This document shows, piece by piece, positions 1 to 9,922 of a stretch of 64,000 nt of DNA (positions are counted from its first letter, which is position 1; every line of letters starts with the position of its first letter). The stretch covers positions 1 to 64,000 of the forward strand of contig NZ_FMAH01000032.1 of the NCBI RefSeq assembly GCF_900094545.1. Direction: 5' to 3'. Under the pieces are notes generated by a model. It was not told the DNA's origin. It searched no databases and saw only the letters and a list, made by a program, of their open reading frames with translations. This DNA is from Martinezella miluonensis (lineage in GTDB: Bacteria; Pseudomonadota; Alphaproteobacteria; Rhizobiales; Rhizobiaceae). The position numbers and the translations under genes are program-made.

Positions 1-269
1 ACATTACGCCGGCATTCACGCTCCAGTCGCCGGGAGGAGCGCACCTCGTTGAAATAGCCGTAGATGTAGAGCTTCAGCAGATCACGCGGATCGTAGGGGG
101 GACGACCTGTCGAGGCCTCAACCGCTCGCCTGAATCCGAGCTGCGCAACATCAAGCCCATCGACAAAGGCATCGATCACCCGCACCGCAGCATCTGCCGC
201 AACGTAATCCTCGATCCGGGCTGGCAACAGCGACGTCTGACCCCGATCAGTCCCTGAAATGTATCCCAT
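1..269 (-). CDS. IS1182-family transposase, N-terminal part (runs off the window)
   Basis: The minus-strand frame opens at ATG 269 and stays open to base 1, giving 89 residues. It begins MGYISGTDRGQTSLLPARIE and continues with a GRPPYDPRDLLKLYIYGY segment and an RSSRRLERECRRN segment. This is the conserved N-terminal region of IS1182-type DDE transposases, which insert and excise the element. The DDE catalytic residues lie further downstream, outside the window, so I cannot tell whether the gene is intact. It lies just beyond the 3' end of petC, which is also on the minus strand. I recognise the family from the motif pattern, not from an alignment. Confidence 0.85.
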   Translation of the reverse strand, partial: MGYISGTDRGQTSLLPARIEDYVAADAAVRVIDAFVDGLDVAQLGFRRAVEASTGRPPYDPRDLLKLYIYGYFNEVRSSRRLERECRRN

Positions 270-335
270 GAAAATGGCCGCATCGTTTCCAATGCGGCCA
301 CCTTAATTGATTTGCCGGACTTCTCACACAGGCTG
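1..335 (-). mobile_element. IS1182-type insertion sequence, one end
   Basis: The transposase start is followed outward (269 to about 335) by a short leader. On the minus strand that leader contains CAGCCTGTGTGAGAA at 321-335, which resembles the terminal inverted repeat of IS1182-type elements. I take about 335 as the outer tip by inference. The matching repeat and any target-site duplication are outside the window, so the boundary is approximate. The petC stop codon is only about 36 bases away. Confidence 0.55.
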
Positions 336-370
336 CGAAGGGCCGCCTTTTCGTGTCGTTCTCTCAATAC

Positions 371-1237
371 TCAGTGAGCGCCGGCCTTGGCATAGACGGA
401 GCGCTTGGTGAGATAGATCAATACCGAGAAGATCAGCAGGAACACTATGACCATGAAGCCGAGGTGCTTGCGATCTTCCAGATGCGGCTCGGATGTCCAC
501 ATCAGGAAGGCAGACACATCGCGCGCATATTGATCGACCGTCTGCGGCGAGCCGTCGTCATAGGTCACCTGGCCGTCCGAAAGCGGCTTCGGCATCGCAA
601 AAGTCGCGGCCGCATCGAAATACGGGTTGTAGTGCGAATTCTGCGGCACCTTGAAGCCGACCGGTGGCTCTTCATAACCGGTCAGCAGCGAGTAGATATA
701 GTCCGGGCCGCCTTCCTGGTACTGGGTGAAGATATCGAAGACGAACTGCGGGAAGCCGCGTTCGATTTCGCGCGCCTTGGCCAGCAGCGACATATCCGGC
801 GGCACCGCCCCGTTGTTGGAAGCAGCTGCTGCCTCGTCGTTCGGGAACGGCGAGTTGAAATGGTCAGACGGAACTGCCTTGCGAGTGAACATCTCACCCT
901 GAGGATTCGGCCCGTCCTGCACTTCGTAGTTGGCTGCGAAGGCCTTCACCTGGGCTTCCGTATAGCCGAGATCTCCCAGCGTACGGTATGCCACCAGCTT
1001 CATCGAGTGGCAGGCGGAACAGACTTCCGTATAGACCTTGAGGCCGCGCTGAAGCTGTGCCTTGTCATAGTGGCCGAAGGGGCCGGAGAAGGTCCAATGC
1101 TGCTCGCGGGGCTCCTTCAGCGGATAATGCGGCGTCTCGGCTTCTGCGGCAGGCTTCGTTTCCGCCGCAATGGCGGCAACGGTGGCCGAACCGCCGATGA
1201 GCGCAAGCGACAGAAGGCCGACAATAAGTTTCTTCAT
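371..1237 (-). CDS. petC: Cytochrome c1 of the bc1 complex
   Basis: Third gene of a petABC operon; the product carries electrons from the Rieske protein to soluble cytochrome c in the inner membrane. The 288-residue product has a cleavable signal peptide (residues 1-25, ending near AIAAE), a c-type haem motif CSACH at 73-77, and a C-terminal membrane anchor around 256-274. This is the single-domain alphaproteobacterial form rather than the longer cytochrome b/c1 fusion seen in Bradyrhizobium. It starts 22 bases after the petB stop, which fits one transcript from petA. The IS1182 end lies immediately downstream, so transcript termination may be affected. Confidence 0.97.
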   Translation of the reverse strand: MKKLIVGLLSLALIGGSATVAAIAAETKPAAEAETPHYPLKEPREQHWTFSGPFGHYDKAQLQRGLKVYTEVCSACHSMKLVAYRTLGDLGYTEAQVKAFAANYEVQDGPNPQGEMFTRKAVPSDHFNSPFPNDEAAAASNNGAVPPDMSLLAKAREIERGFPQFVFDIFTQYQEGGPDYIYSLLTGYEEPPVGFKVPQNSHYNPYFDAAATFAMPKPLSDGQVTYDDGSPQTVDQYARDVSAFLMWTSEPHLEDRKHLGFMVIVFLLIFSVLIYLTKRSVYAKAGAH

Positions 1238-1259
1238 CGTTTTCTTCCTCTATCGCCGG

Positions 1260-2534
1260 TTATGCCTGAGCCGGAGCGGCAACTTTACCGCCCTGCTTCT
1301 CAAGAACCGCTTCCGTAATGGAGTTTGGAACGCGCCTCGGTGTCTCGACCAGGCCGAGCACCGGCATGATGACGAGGAAGAACAGGAAGTAGAACAACGT
1401 CGCGAACTGCGCAGCCGTGGTGTAGATACCTTCCGCCGGCTGCGAGCCGAGCCAGCCGAGCAGAACGGCATCGGCGACGAACAGCCAGAAGAACAGCTTG
1501 TACCACGGACGATAAACGGCGGAGCGAACCTTCGACGTATCGAGCCACGGCAGGAAGAACAGCACGATGATCGCGCCGAACATCGTCAAGACGCCGCCGA
1601 GCTTGGAGTCGATCGGGCCGATGTTGAAAGTGATCGAGCGCAGCATCGCGTAGAACGGCAGGAAGTACCATTCCGGAACGATGTGAGCCGGCGTCTTCAG
1701 TGGGTTGGCCGGGATGTAGTTGTCGGCATGGCCGAGGAAGTTCGGCAGGTAGAAGACGAAATAGGCGAAGACCAGCAGGAAGATGGAAACGCCAAGCGCA
1801 TCCTTCAGCGTCGCATAGGGCGTGAAGGCCACGGTATCGGTCTTCAGCTTGACCTCGACGCCGGTCGGGTTCGTCTGGCCGGTCACGTGCAGCGCCCAGA
1901 TGTGCAGGATGACAACGCCCGCGATCATGAACGGCAGCAGGTAATGCAGCGAGAAGAAACGGTTGAGCGTCGGATCATCGACGGCAAAGCCGCCGAGCAG
2001 GAACGTCTGGATCCAGTCGCCGACCCATGGGAAGGCCGAGAAGAAGCCGGTGATGACGGTCGCACCCCAGAAGGACATCTGGCCCCAGGGCAGAACGTAG
2101 CCCATGAAGGCGGTTGCCATCATCAGCAGGTAGATGATCACGCCGAGGATCCAGAGGATTTCGCGCGGCGCCTTGTAGGAACCGTAGTAGAGGCCGCGGG
2201 CGATGTGGAGATAGACGGCCACGAAGAAGAAGGACGCGCCGTTGGCATGCATATAGCGCAGCAGCCAGCCATGGTTGACGTCGCGGACGATCTTTTCGAC
2301 CGAATTGAAGGCGATCGCCGTATTCGCCGCATAATGCATGGCAAGCACGACGCCGGTCAGGATCTGCAGGACCAGCATCACGGCCAGCATGGCACCGAAC
2401 GTATAGGCATAGTTCAGATTGCGCGGGACCGGATAGGCGATGAAACTGTCATAGACCATACGCGGCAGCGGAAGCCGCGCGTCGACCCATTTTTCGAGCC
2501 CTGTCGATGGCTCGTAAGACGAATGACCACTCAT
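1260..2534 (-). CDS. petB: Cytochrome b of the bc1 complex
   Basis: Membrane core of ubiquinol:cytochrome c oxidoreductase, which oxidises quinol at the Qo site and reduces quinone at Qi. The product is 424 residues with about eight membrane segments, an LQILTGVVLAMHY segment, the PEWYFLPFYAMLRS motif (the PEWY Qo-site signature) and GYVLPWGQMSFWGA. All are hallmarks of mitochondrial/alphaproteobacterial cytochrome b. It lies 14 bases downstream of petA and 22 bases upstream of petC. Confidence 0.98.
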   Translation of the reverse strand: MSGHSSYEPSTGLEKWVDARLPLPRMVYDSFIAYPVPRNLNYAYTFGAMLAVMLVLQILTGVVLAMHYAANTAIAFNSVEKIVRDVNHGWLLRYMHANGASFFFVAVYLHIARGLYYGSYKAPREILWILGVIIYLLMMATAFMGYVLPWGQMSFWGATVITGFFSAFPWVGDWIQTFLLGGFAVDDPTLNRFFSLHYLLPFMIAGVVILHIWALHVTGQTNPTGVEVKLKTDTVAFTPYATLKDALGVSIFLLVFAYFVFYLPNFLGHADNYIPANPLKTPAHIVPEWYFLPFYAMLRSITFNIGPIDSKLGGVLTMFGAIIVLFFLPWLDTSKVRSAVYRPWYKLFFWLFVADAVLLGWLGSQPAEGIYTTAAQFATLFYFLFFLVIMPVLGLVETPRRVPNSITEAVLEKQGGKVAAPAQA

Positions 2535-2548
2535 GATTCAGCTCCCCC

Positions 2549-3127
2549 TCAACCGACCTTGATCTTCTTATCCGACGTGAACGCATATTGCGGTATGAAG
2601 AGGTTCTGCGGCGCAGGCCCATGGCGTATGCGACCGGCGGTATCGTAGACCGAACCATGGCAGGGACAGAACCACCCGCCGTATTCCCCCGCCTGGCCGA
2701 GCGGTATGCAGCCGAGATGGGTGCAGACGCCGATCATCACGAGCCAGTTTTCCTTGCCCTCGCCGGCCGAACGGGCAACATCGGTTGCCTGCGCATCGGA
2801 TGGAAGGTTGGCATTGCGAGCGACCGGATCCTTGAGGTCCGAGAGCTGCGTGCCCTTGGCATCGTCGATTTCCTTTTGCGTGCGGTTACGGATGAAGACG
2901 GGCTTGCCGCGCCACTTCACCGTCAGAGACATGCCAGGCTCAAGGCTCGACACGTCGACTTCGATGGAAGCAAGAGCAAGTGTCGATGCGTCCGGCCGCA
3001 TCTGGTCGATAAACGGCCAAGCGACGGAAACTGCGCCAACCGCACCAGCCATACCTGTCGTCAAATAAAGGAAATCGCGGCGCGTAGGCTCGCCTATGGA
3101 TTCAGTTGTCGTACTATGCTCGCTCAA
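2549..3127 (-). CDS. petA: Rieske iron-sulfur subunit of the bc1 complex
   Basis: Carries the 2Fe-2S cluster that takes the first electron from quinol. I place the start at TTG 3127, not at an upstream ATG in the same frame. An AGAGGAAG ribosome-binding site lies about 7 bases before the TTG, and the resulting 192-residue protein begins SEHSTTTES, which fits the family length. Residues 16-21 (RRDFLY) form the twin-arginine signal, followed by the membrane anchor at about 24-41. The cluster ligands are in CTHLGC (135-140) and CPCHGS (154-159). First gene of petABC. A seven-codon ORF with a strong ribosome-binding site lies upstream (separate entry). Confidence 0.95.
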   Translation of the reverse strand: MSEHSTTTESIGEPTRRDFLYLTTGMAGAVGAVSVAWPFIDQMRPDASTLALASIEVDVSSLEPGMSLTVKWRGKPVFIRNRTQKEIDDAKGTQLSDLKDPVARNANLPSDAQATDVARSAGEGKENWLVMIGVCTHLGCIPLGQAGEYGGWFCPCHGSVYDTAGRIRHGPAPQNLFIPQYAFTSDKKIKVG

Positions 3128-3188
3128 GGCTGCACTTCCTCTTCCGCAAACCACGGCAGAACCGCGGTACCCCCTCACTAACGGCGAA

Positions 3189-3212
3189 TCAACGCGACCA
3201 TATTTCCGCCAT
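3189..3212 (-). CDS. Tiny upstream ORF before petA
   Basis: ATG 3212 is preceded by ACGGAGGAATCT, one of the best Shine-Dalgarno matches in the window, and encodes MAEIWSR before a TGA. It ends about 60 bases before the petA TTG start. It may be a real leader peptide, a standby ribosome site, or chance. No hairpin obviously overlaps it. Confidence 0.3.
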   Translation of the reverse strand: MAEIWSR

Positions 3213-3592
3213 AGATTCCTCCGTAACCCGCTGCGTTCTAAGCTTGATCGCAAATTATGTCCAGTCTTGGCAAGGGGAGATGGCACAATGTCGCGGCAAA
3301 ACTGCGCTATTAAGCCGCAAGGCCAGGGCCTGAACTCCCCTGCCTTCAAGATAAGGCGGTAAACGCATGAAAAATCAGAGGATTTGTATAGTATTCTCTC
3401 ATATTGCAGAGCAAAATAAGCAGTGATTTCAATACCGCATTGCGGAAATCGCCATAATATTAGCACTTTCGACACATCGCGGGGCCTGGGCTTTACCTCT
3501 TAAAACCGAATGGATTTCCTGCGCGATTTGTGGACGAATGCAGTTAGGCCTCGCGTCTTGAAAGTATCGAAAAATAAGCTCGAGAACGTCTC
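3213..3592. other. Divergent intergenic region, petA / phosphatase-fold gene
   Basis: About 380 bases separate the petA upstream ORF from the plus-strand gene at 3593. Promoters for both directions should lie here. The right part (3360-3480) is AT-rich, with runs such as TTGTATAGTATTCTC, a plausible promoter region, but I could not fix one pair of boxes. I see no tRNA, small RNA hairpin or repeat. Confidence 0.4.
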
Positions 3593-4540
3593 ATGAGACA
3601 CACGGTCTATTGCGTTCTATGCGTTCTCGCCACGCTGGCCCTGGGTATCCTTGCGGCACGCTATGTCACCGATTCCTGGTTGCTGGCCTTTTTCGAGAGC
3701 CTGCAGACCCACATAAGCCTGTTTGCGATCATACTTGCGCTGACCGCATTCTTCTTCAAGCGCCACTGGTATGCGATCTTGCTGACGGCGGCCGGAACCG
3801 TGCTCCTCGTTCACTCTGTCCTCATGCTGCAGGAACATGCCGCGTCTTCCTTCGTCGCTTCAGCGGAGGCAAGCGGCGGTCATTTCAAACTGCTCTCCTT
3901 CAACATCGAGGACAGCAATTTTGAAAACGGCGCCCGCATCGCCGATCTCATTGTCGCCTCGAAAGCCGATGTCGTTGAAATTTTCGAGGCGGGACCCGTC
4001 TTTTCCGCGATGGATCGCATCACCAAGATCTACCCCTATCGCATCGGCTGCGGCGAGATGACCACCGATTGCGACTCGCTGCTGCTATCGAAAAGACCGT
4101 TCCGGACTCGGCTCATGCGCAGCCTCGACAGCCTTTGGGACAATCGCTTTATTCTGGCCACCATCGACATGGACGGCCAGCCCGTCAATTTCGCTTCCAT
4201 TCATTTGAGCAAGCCCTACTTCGACGAGTTTCACCAGATCGAACTTGGCCTCCTCGCCTCCATCCTCAACGACGCGAAGGAGCCGCTGATCCTCGCAGGA
4301 GATTTCAACGCTTCGGTCATCGCTCCGGATATGCGTGACTTTCTGGCCGCAACCGCCCTTCGACACGCCTTCCCAGAGCCTGCGACCTGGCCGGTCGCGG
4401 CAGGGCCTTATGGCATCAGCATCGATCACGTCTTTGCCCGCGCGCCGTTGCGGCTGATATCCGTAAAGCAGATCCGGGACGCGATGGGCTCGAACCATTT
4501 TGGCTTGATGGCGGAGTTCAGCGTGCCTCGGCACCCGTGA
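3593..4540 (+). CDS. Membrane-anchored endonuclease/exonuclease/phosphatase-family protein
   Basis: 315 residues. The first 80 residues form about three hydrophobic segments. From about residue 98 comes an exonuclease/endonuclease/phosphatase fold, with FNIEDSNFENG and a VEIFEA segment near the metal site, AGDFNAS around 240 and SIDHVFAR near the C-terminus. These correspond to the N/E, GDxN and DH motifs of the family. The substrate cannot be predicted; relatives include nucleases and lipid or inositol phosphatases. It converges with the ABC exporter at 4568, 27 bases away. Confidence 0.85.
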   Translation: MRHTVYCVLCVLATLALGILAARYVTDSWLLAFFESLQTHISLFAIILALTAFFFKRHWYAILLTAAGTVLLVHSVLMLQEHAASSFVASAEASGGHFKLLSFNIEDSNFENGARIADLIVASKADVVEIFEAGPVFSAMDRITKIYPYRIGCGEMTTDCDSLLLSKRPFRTRLMRSLDSLWDNRFILATIDMDGQPVNFASIHLSKPYFDEFHQIELGLLASILNDAKEPLILAGDFNASVIAPDMRDFLAATALRHAFPEPATWPVAAGPYGISIDHVFARAPLRLISVKQIRDAMGSNHFGLMAEFSVPRHP

Positions 4541-4567
4541 TCTCACCGTCTATCGGACAAGCTTCGA

Positions 4568-6430
<1,863 letters not shown>

Positions 6431-6437
6431 GGAAGCG

Positions 6438-6466
6438 ATATAGGAAATTTCTGAAGATCCGCAAAG
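6438..6466 (-). promoter_or_regulatory. Promoter of the ABC exporter gene at 4568-6430
   Basis: On the minus strand CTTTGC (6461-6466) and CTATAT (6438-6443) are separated by 17 bases, close to the rhizobial sigma70 pattern CTTGAC-N17-CTATAT. The -10 box ends 7 bases before the ATG at 6430, so transcription would begin at or next to the start codon. Confidence 0.6.
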
Positions 6467-6638
6467 TAACGGCGGACGGCGGCAAAGGTTACATTTTCGT
6501 TAGAATGCCGCGTCTGGCGTTAGGATTGGCGAGCACGAGATGGCGACCGAACCGCAATTTCATTCAAGACCGGAGAACACGACGCCTCGATGTTGCCTGA
6601 AGCCATCATCGAGTGAGATTCATGCCCGCTATTTCCCC

Positions 6639-6854
6639 TCAAGCCGACGCGATGTATCCACCGCATCCGTCGTCAATCCGCACCTTGCCCGCGACGAACT
6701 GGCCAATCGAGTATTCCACCGCACGAAGTAGTGCGATTGCGGCTCTCATCGTTGGGAAAGCCTCGCCTGCGGCCTGCTCGAACGTCTCGCGCGGATCAGC
6801 GGCCGAAATAAGTACATCGGCTCAAGCCTTGTCACCGATACGCGGCTCTGCCAT
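6639..6854 (-). pseudogene. Possible degraded small gene
   Basis: On the minus strand, ATG 6854 opens MAEPRIGDKA, then meets a TGA at codon 11 (6822-6824). After that the same frame is open for about 60 codons with protein-like composition, including a DPRETFEQAAGEAFPTMRAA stretch and an AVEYSIGQFVAGKVRIDDG stretch. A single base change of TGA to TGG would restore a 71-residue protein. I recognise no family. It could equally be non-coding. It lies between an ABC exporter and a LysE-type exporter in a 436-base gap that holds nothing else I can name. Confidence 0.25.
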
Positions 6855-6866
6855 GGGGGCAATCGC

Positions 6867-7478
6867 ATGAGCATGGAGTTTCTGATAACGACCCTCATCA
6901 TCGTGGCGTCTCCCGGCACCGGAGCGATCTACACGCTTGCTGCCGGATTATCGGGCGGTGCAAAGGCGAGTTTGGTCGCCGCATTCGGCTGCACACTCGG
7001 CATCATCCCGCATTTGCTTGCCGCGATCAGTGGCCTTGCCGCACTCTTGCACACCAGCGCCGTGGCGTTTCAAGCGCTCAAATGGCTCGGAGTAGCCTAT
7101 CTGCTGTACATGGCCTGGTCGATGTTTTTGGAACGGGGTGTCTTGCGCGTTGACGGTGCGCCGACCGACAAGAGCACGCGGCAAGTGATTGGCTCGGCAA
7201 TCCTGATCAATCTGCTCAATCCAAAATTGTCGATCTTCTTCTTCGCCTTCCTGCCTCAATTCGTGACGCCGGATCAGGCAAGCCCGATCACGCTGATGCT
7301 GAAGCTTAGCCTGATCTTCATGGCACTCACCTTTATCATCTTCGCGGGATATGGTGTGTTCGCGGCCTACCTGCGCCGCCATATCGTCTCAAATCCGACT
7401 GTTCAGTCATGGATGCGTCGAAGCTTCGCGACGGCGTTCGGATTGCTCGCGGTACAACTTGCTCTTGCGAGCCGTTAG
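6867..7478 (+). CDS. LysE/RhtB-family amino-acid exporter
   Basis: 203 residues with about six hydrophobic segments. The N-terminal SPGTGAIYTLAAGLSGGAKA matches the conserved SPGP...G...G region of LysE/RhtB efflux proteins. An ATG is also present two codons in, so the start is uncertain by two residues. The substrate is probably an amino acid or related metabolite; no neighbour identifies it. It stands alone between two ABC exporters. Confidence 0.88.
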   Translation: MSMEFLITTLIIVASPGTGAIYTLAAGLSGGAKASLVAAFGCTLGIIPHLLAAISGLAALLHTSAVAFQALKWLGVAYLLYMAWSMFLERGVLRVDGAPTDKSTRQVIGSAILINLLNPKLSIFFFAFLPQFVTPDQASPITLMLKLSLIFMALTFIIFAGYGVFAAYLRRHIVSNPTVQSWMRRSFATAFGLLAVQLALASR

Positions 7479-7636
7479 CTCGAGTCATCGTCTTCCGCGC
7501 TCCTTTGTTGTGCTTTTGATTTCGGGAAAATAGCCACCTTGGCCTCTTCGTTGAGCGCCAATGAAAACATTGAGAATATCGGCTCGACGGCTTTTGTTCT
7601 GCGAAAAACGGTATGGCCGAATGGGCCATCGAAGCA

Positions 7637-7666
7637 ACAACTGGGGCACCTCGGCACCCCAGTTGT
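7637..7666 (-). terminator. Inverted repeat after the ABC exporter gene at 7675
   Basis: ACAACTGGGG (7637-7646) and CCCCAGTTGT (7657-7666) form a perfect 10-base-pair stem with a 10-base loop, starting 9 bases past the stop of the minus-strand exporter. There is no strong T-tract on either side, so termination is inferred from position and stem alone. Confidence 0.45.
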
Positions 7667-7674
7667 CCAGTCCA

Positions 7675-9528
7675 TCACTGCGCTGCCGTCTCGACCTCTT
7701 CGTGATCGGCTAGGAAGCCGCCCGACTGACGGCTCCAGAGCTCGGCATAGATGCCGCCATTATGGGCCAGCTCATGATGCGTGCCCATCTCGATGATCCG
7801 GCCCTTGTCGAGGACCACGAGGCGGTCCATCTCGGTCAGCGTCGACAGGCGGTGCGCAATCGCGATCACCGTCTTGCCGTGCATGAGCGCGAAGAGGTTT
7901 TCCTGGATCGCCGCTTCCACTTCGGAATCGAGCGCCGAGGTTGCCTCGTCGAGCACCAGGATCGGCGCGTCCTTCAGGAAGACGCGGGCGATCGCGATAC
8001 GCTGCCGCTGGCCGCCGGAGAGCTTGACGCCCCGCTCGCCGACCTGCGCATCGAGCCCCGTGCGTCCATACATGTCGACGAGGCCTTCGATGAACTCCCA
8101 GGCATTGGCGCGCTTCGCCGCCCGGATCACCTCCTCGTCAGTCGCGTCGGGGCGACCATAGGCGATGTTGTCGCGGATCGAGCGGTGCAGCAGCGACGTA
8201 TCCTGCGTCACCACGCCGATCATCGAACGAAGGCTGTCCTGCGTGACCCCTGCGATATCGTGACCGTCGATGGTGATGCGGCCGCCCTCCAGATCGTAGA
8301 AACGCAGCAGCAGGTTCATCAGCGTCGTCTTGCCGGCGCCGGAACGGCCAACCAGGCCAACCTTTTCGCCCGCACGGATATCGAGAGACAGGTCCTCCAT
8401 GACGCCCTTCGCCTTGCCGTAATGGAAGCGAATGTGGTCGAACCGGATCGCACCCTGCTTGGCGACAATCGCCGAGGCTGCCGGCTTGTCCACAATGTCG
8501 TGCGGCTTCGTCATCATCCCCATGCCGTCATAGACGGTGCCGATGTTTTCGAAGAGTGCCGACACCTCCCACATCACCCATTGCGACATGCCGTTAACAC
8601 GCATGGCAAGGCCGATGGCAATGGCGATGGAGCCGACGGAGATCGAACCATTGAGCCAGAACCAGATCGAAAGCGCCGAGACGATGAACAGCGCCGCGCA
8701 ATTGTTGAAATAGACCGAGGCGTGGAACAGCGTCACCTTGCGCATCTGCTTGTGCACGGTATCGAGGAACTCCTCCATGCCGGCCCTCGCATATGTCTCC
8801 TCGCGGCCCGCGTGCGAGAACAGCTTCACCGTAGCGATGTTGGTGTAGCTGTCGACCACGCGACCCGTCATCATCGAGCGCGCATCGGCCTGTTGCGACG
8901 CAATCTTGCGCAGCACGGGCACGAAATAAGCGACGATCCCGACATAGACGCCGAGCCAGAACAGGATCGGAATCATCAGCCGCCAATCGGCCGCAGCGAT
9001 GACGAGGATCATCGAGAGGAAATAGGTGAAGACGTACACAAACACGTCGAGGATCTTCATGACCGTTTCGCGCACGGCAAGCGAGGTCTGCATCACCTTG
9101 GTGGCGACGCGGCCCGCAAACTCGTTGGCGAAAAAGGTCATGCTGTGACGCAGCAGGAAGCGATGCATCTGCCAGCGCGCGATCATCGGATAATTGCCGA
9201 GCAGCACCTGGTGCATAATGAAGCTGTCGAGGATTGCCGCAAGCGGCAGGCCGACCAGCACCATCGCGCCCATCCAGAAAAGCCTATGCCATTCTGTCTG
9301 CAGGAAGGTCGCCTTGTCCGCCTTCGTCAGCCAGTCGACGATATCGCCGAGGAATTGGAACAGCGCCACCTCGCCGATCGCGATCGACATGGTGAGGATG
9401 CTCATGGCGATCAGCCACGGCGCAGCCGGCTTGGAATAATGCCAGCAGAAAGCGAAGAGGCCGTGCGGAGGTGTATCCGGCACCTCGCTCGGAAATGGAT
9501 TTAGTCGGCGTTCGAACCAGCCAAACAT
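7675..9528 (-). CDS. ABC exporter, fused membrane and ATPase domains (paralogue)
   Basis: 617 residues when started at ATG 9528. I chose this start because TTTGGAGC lies about 7 bases upstream and the protein then begins MFGWFERRLNPFP; a longer frame adds 11 residues without a ribosome-binding site. The layout matches the exporter at 4568: six-helix domain, Walker A GRSGAGKTT, LSGGQRQ signature, Walker B ILVLDEATSALDS and AIAHRLS. The C-terminal WSRQSGGFLAD is nearly identical to the WARQSGGFIAA end of the neighbour, which marks a duplication. Substrate unknown. A short upstream ORF with hairpins lies in the leader. Confidence 0.93.
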   Translation of the reverse strand: MFGWFERRLNPFPSEVPDTPPHGLFAFCWHYSKPAAPWLIAMSILTMSIAIGEVALFQFLGDIVDWLTKADKATFLQTEWHRLFWMGAMVLVGLPLAAILDSFIMHQVLLGNYPMIARWQMHRFLLRHSMTFFANEFAGRVATKVMQTSLAVRETVMKILDVFVYVFTYFLSMILVIAAADWRLMIPILFWLGVYVGIVAYFVPVLRKIASQQADARSMMTGRVVDSYTNIATVKLFSHAGREETYARAGMEEFLDTVHKQMRKVTLFHASVYFNNCAALFIVSALSIWFWLNGSISVGSIAIAIGLAMRVNGMSQWVMWEVSALFENIGTVYDGMGMMTKPHDIVDKPAASAIVAKQGAIRFDHIRFHYGKAKGVMEDLSLDIRAGEKVGLVGRSGAGKTTLMNLLLRFYDLEGGRITIDGHDIAGVTQDSLRSMIGVVTQDTSLLHRSIRDNIAYGRPDATDEEVIRAAKRANAWEFIEGLVDMYGRTGLDAQVGERGVKLSGGQRQRIAIARVFLKDAPILVLDEATSALDSEVEAAIQENLFALMHGKTVIAIAHRLSTLTEMDRLVVLDKGRIIEMGTHHELAHNGGIYAELWSRQSGGFLADHEEVETAAQ

Positions 9529-9679
9529 TGAAATGCTCCAAAGACTCGACCCTATGACCACCCGCTGCGCCTAAAGGCCGCAGACTCATATGGTGGTCGG
9601 GCGATAAAACAACGAGGCCATACCGGCCGCGTAATGACTCAGAAAAGGGGAATGCTTGCGAATGCGCGCCTTACGGCGC

Positions 9680-9736
9680 TCAGCAGGTCCGAAAATGCAC
9701 GGACCGGAGGCGCATCATCACAAACAAGATATCCAT
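9680..9736 (-). CDS. Candidate 18-residue leader peptide upstream of the ABC exporter
   Basis: ATG 9736 is preceded by AAGGAGGCTCGTG, an excellent Shine-Dalgarno match at good spacing, and encodes MDILFVMMRLRSVHFRTC then TGA. The 3' half of the ORF forms a perfect 6-base-pair hairpin, GGTCCG (9686-9691) with CGGACC (9700-9705). A second hairpin, GCGCC-TTAC-GGCGC (9666-9679), sits directly on the downstream side. The exporter starts about 150 bases further on. The layout resembles a regulatory leader, but I know of no described relative. Confidence 0.4.
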   Translation of the reverse strand: MDILFVMMRLRSVHFRTC

Positions 9737-9922
9737 CACGAGCCTCCTTCATTCGTAAGTTGTAGAGCGCCTGTCTTTTAGCGCGACTTTTCCCTTTTGA
9801 AAAGCGAAATATGCCTGAAAAATGGGCTAAATTCTTCAATTCTGCTGATGGAAAGCATCACAAAAATCGAGGAATCGACGAAAATCAGAGACAAATCGGG
9901 GTGATTTCGCTAGTTGCAGCGC
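9737..9922. other. Intergenic region between the exporter leader and trmL
   Basis: Together with 9529-9679 this makes a gap of nearly 400 bases. Apart from the leader ORF and its hairpins I see only AT-rich sequence around 9775-9850, probably holding the divergent promoters of the exporter leader and of trmL. No other gene is supported. Confidence 0.4.

Noticed and set aside
1170..2648. 492-codon plus-strand frame opposite petB
   Set aside because: It is antisense to a clear cytochrome b gene. Its composition (many R, E, D, H, Q) is the mirror of hydrophobic codons, and no ribosome site or family is seen.
7762..9504. 580-codon plus-strand frame opposite the ABC exporter
   Set aside because: Shadow of high-GC coding sequence on the other strand; composition biased to H, R, D and E.
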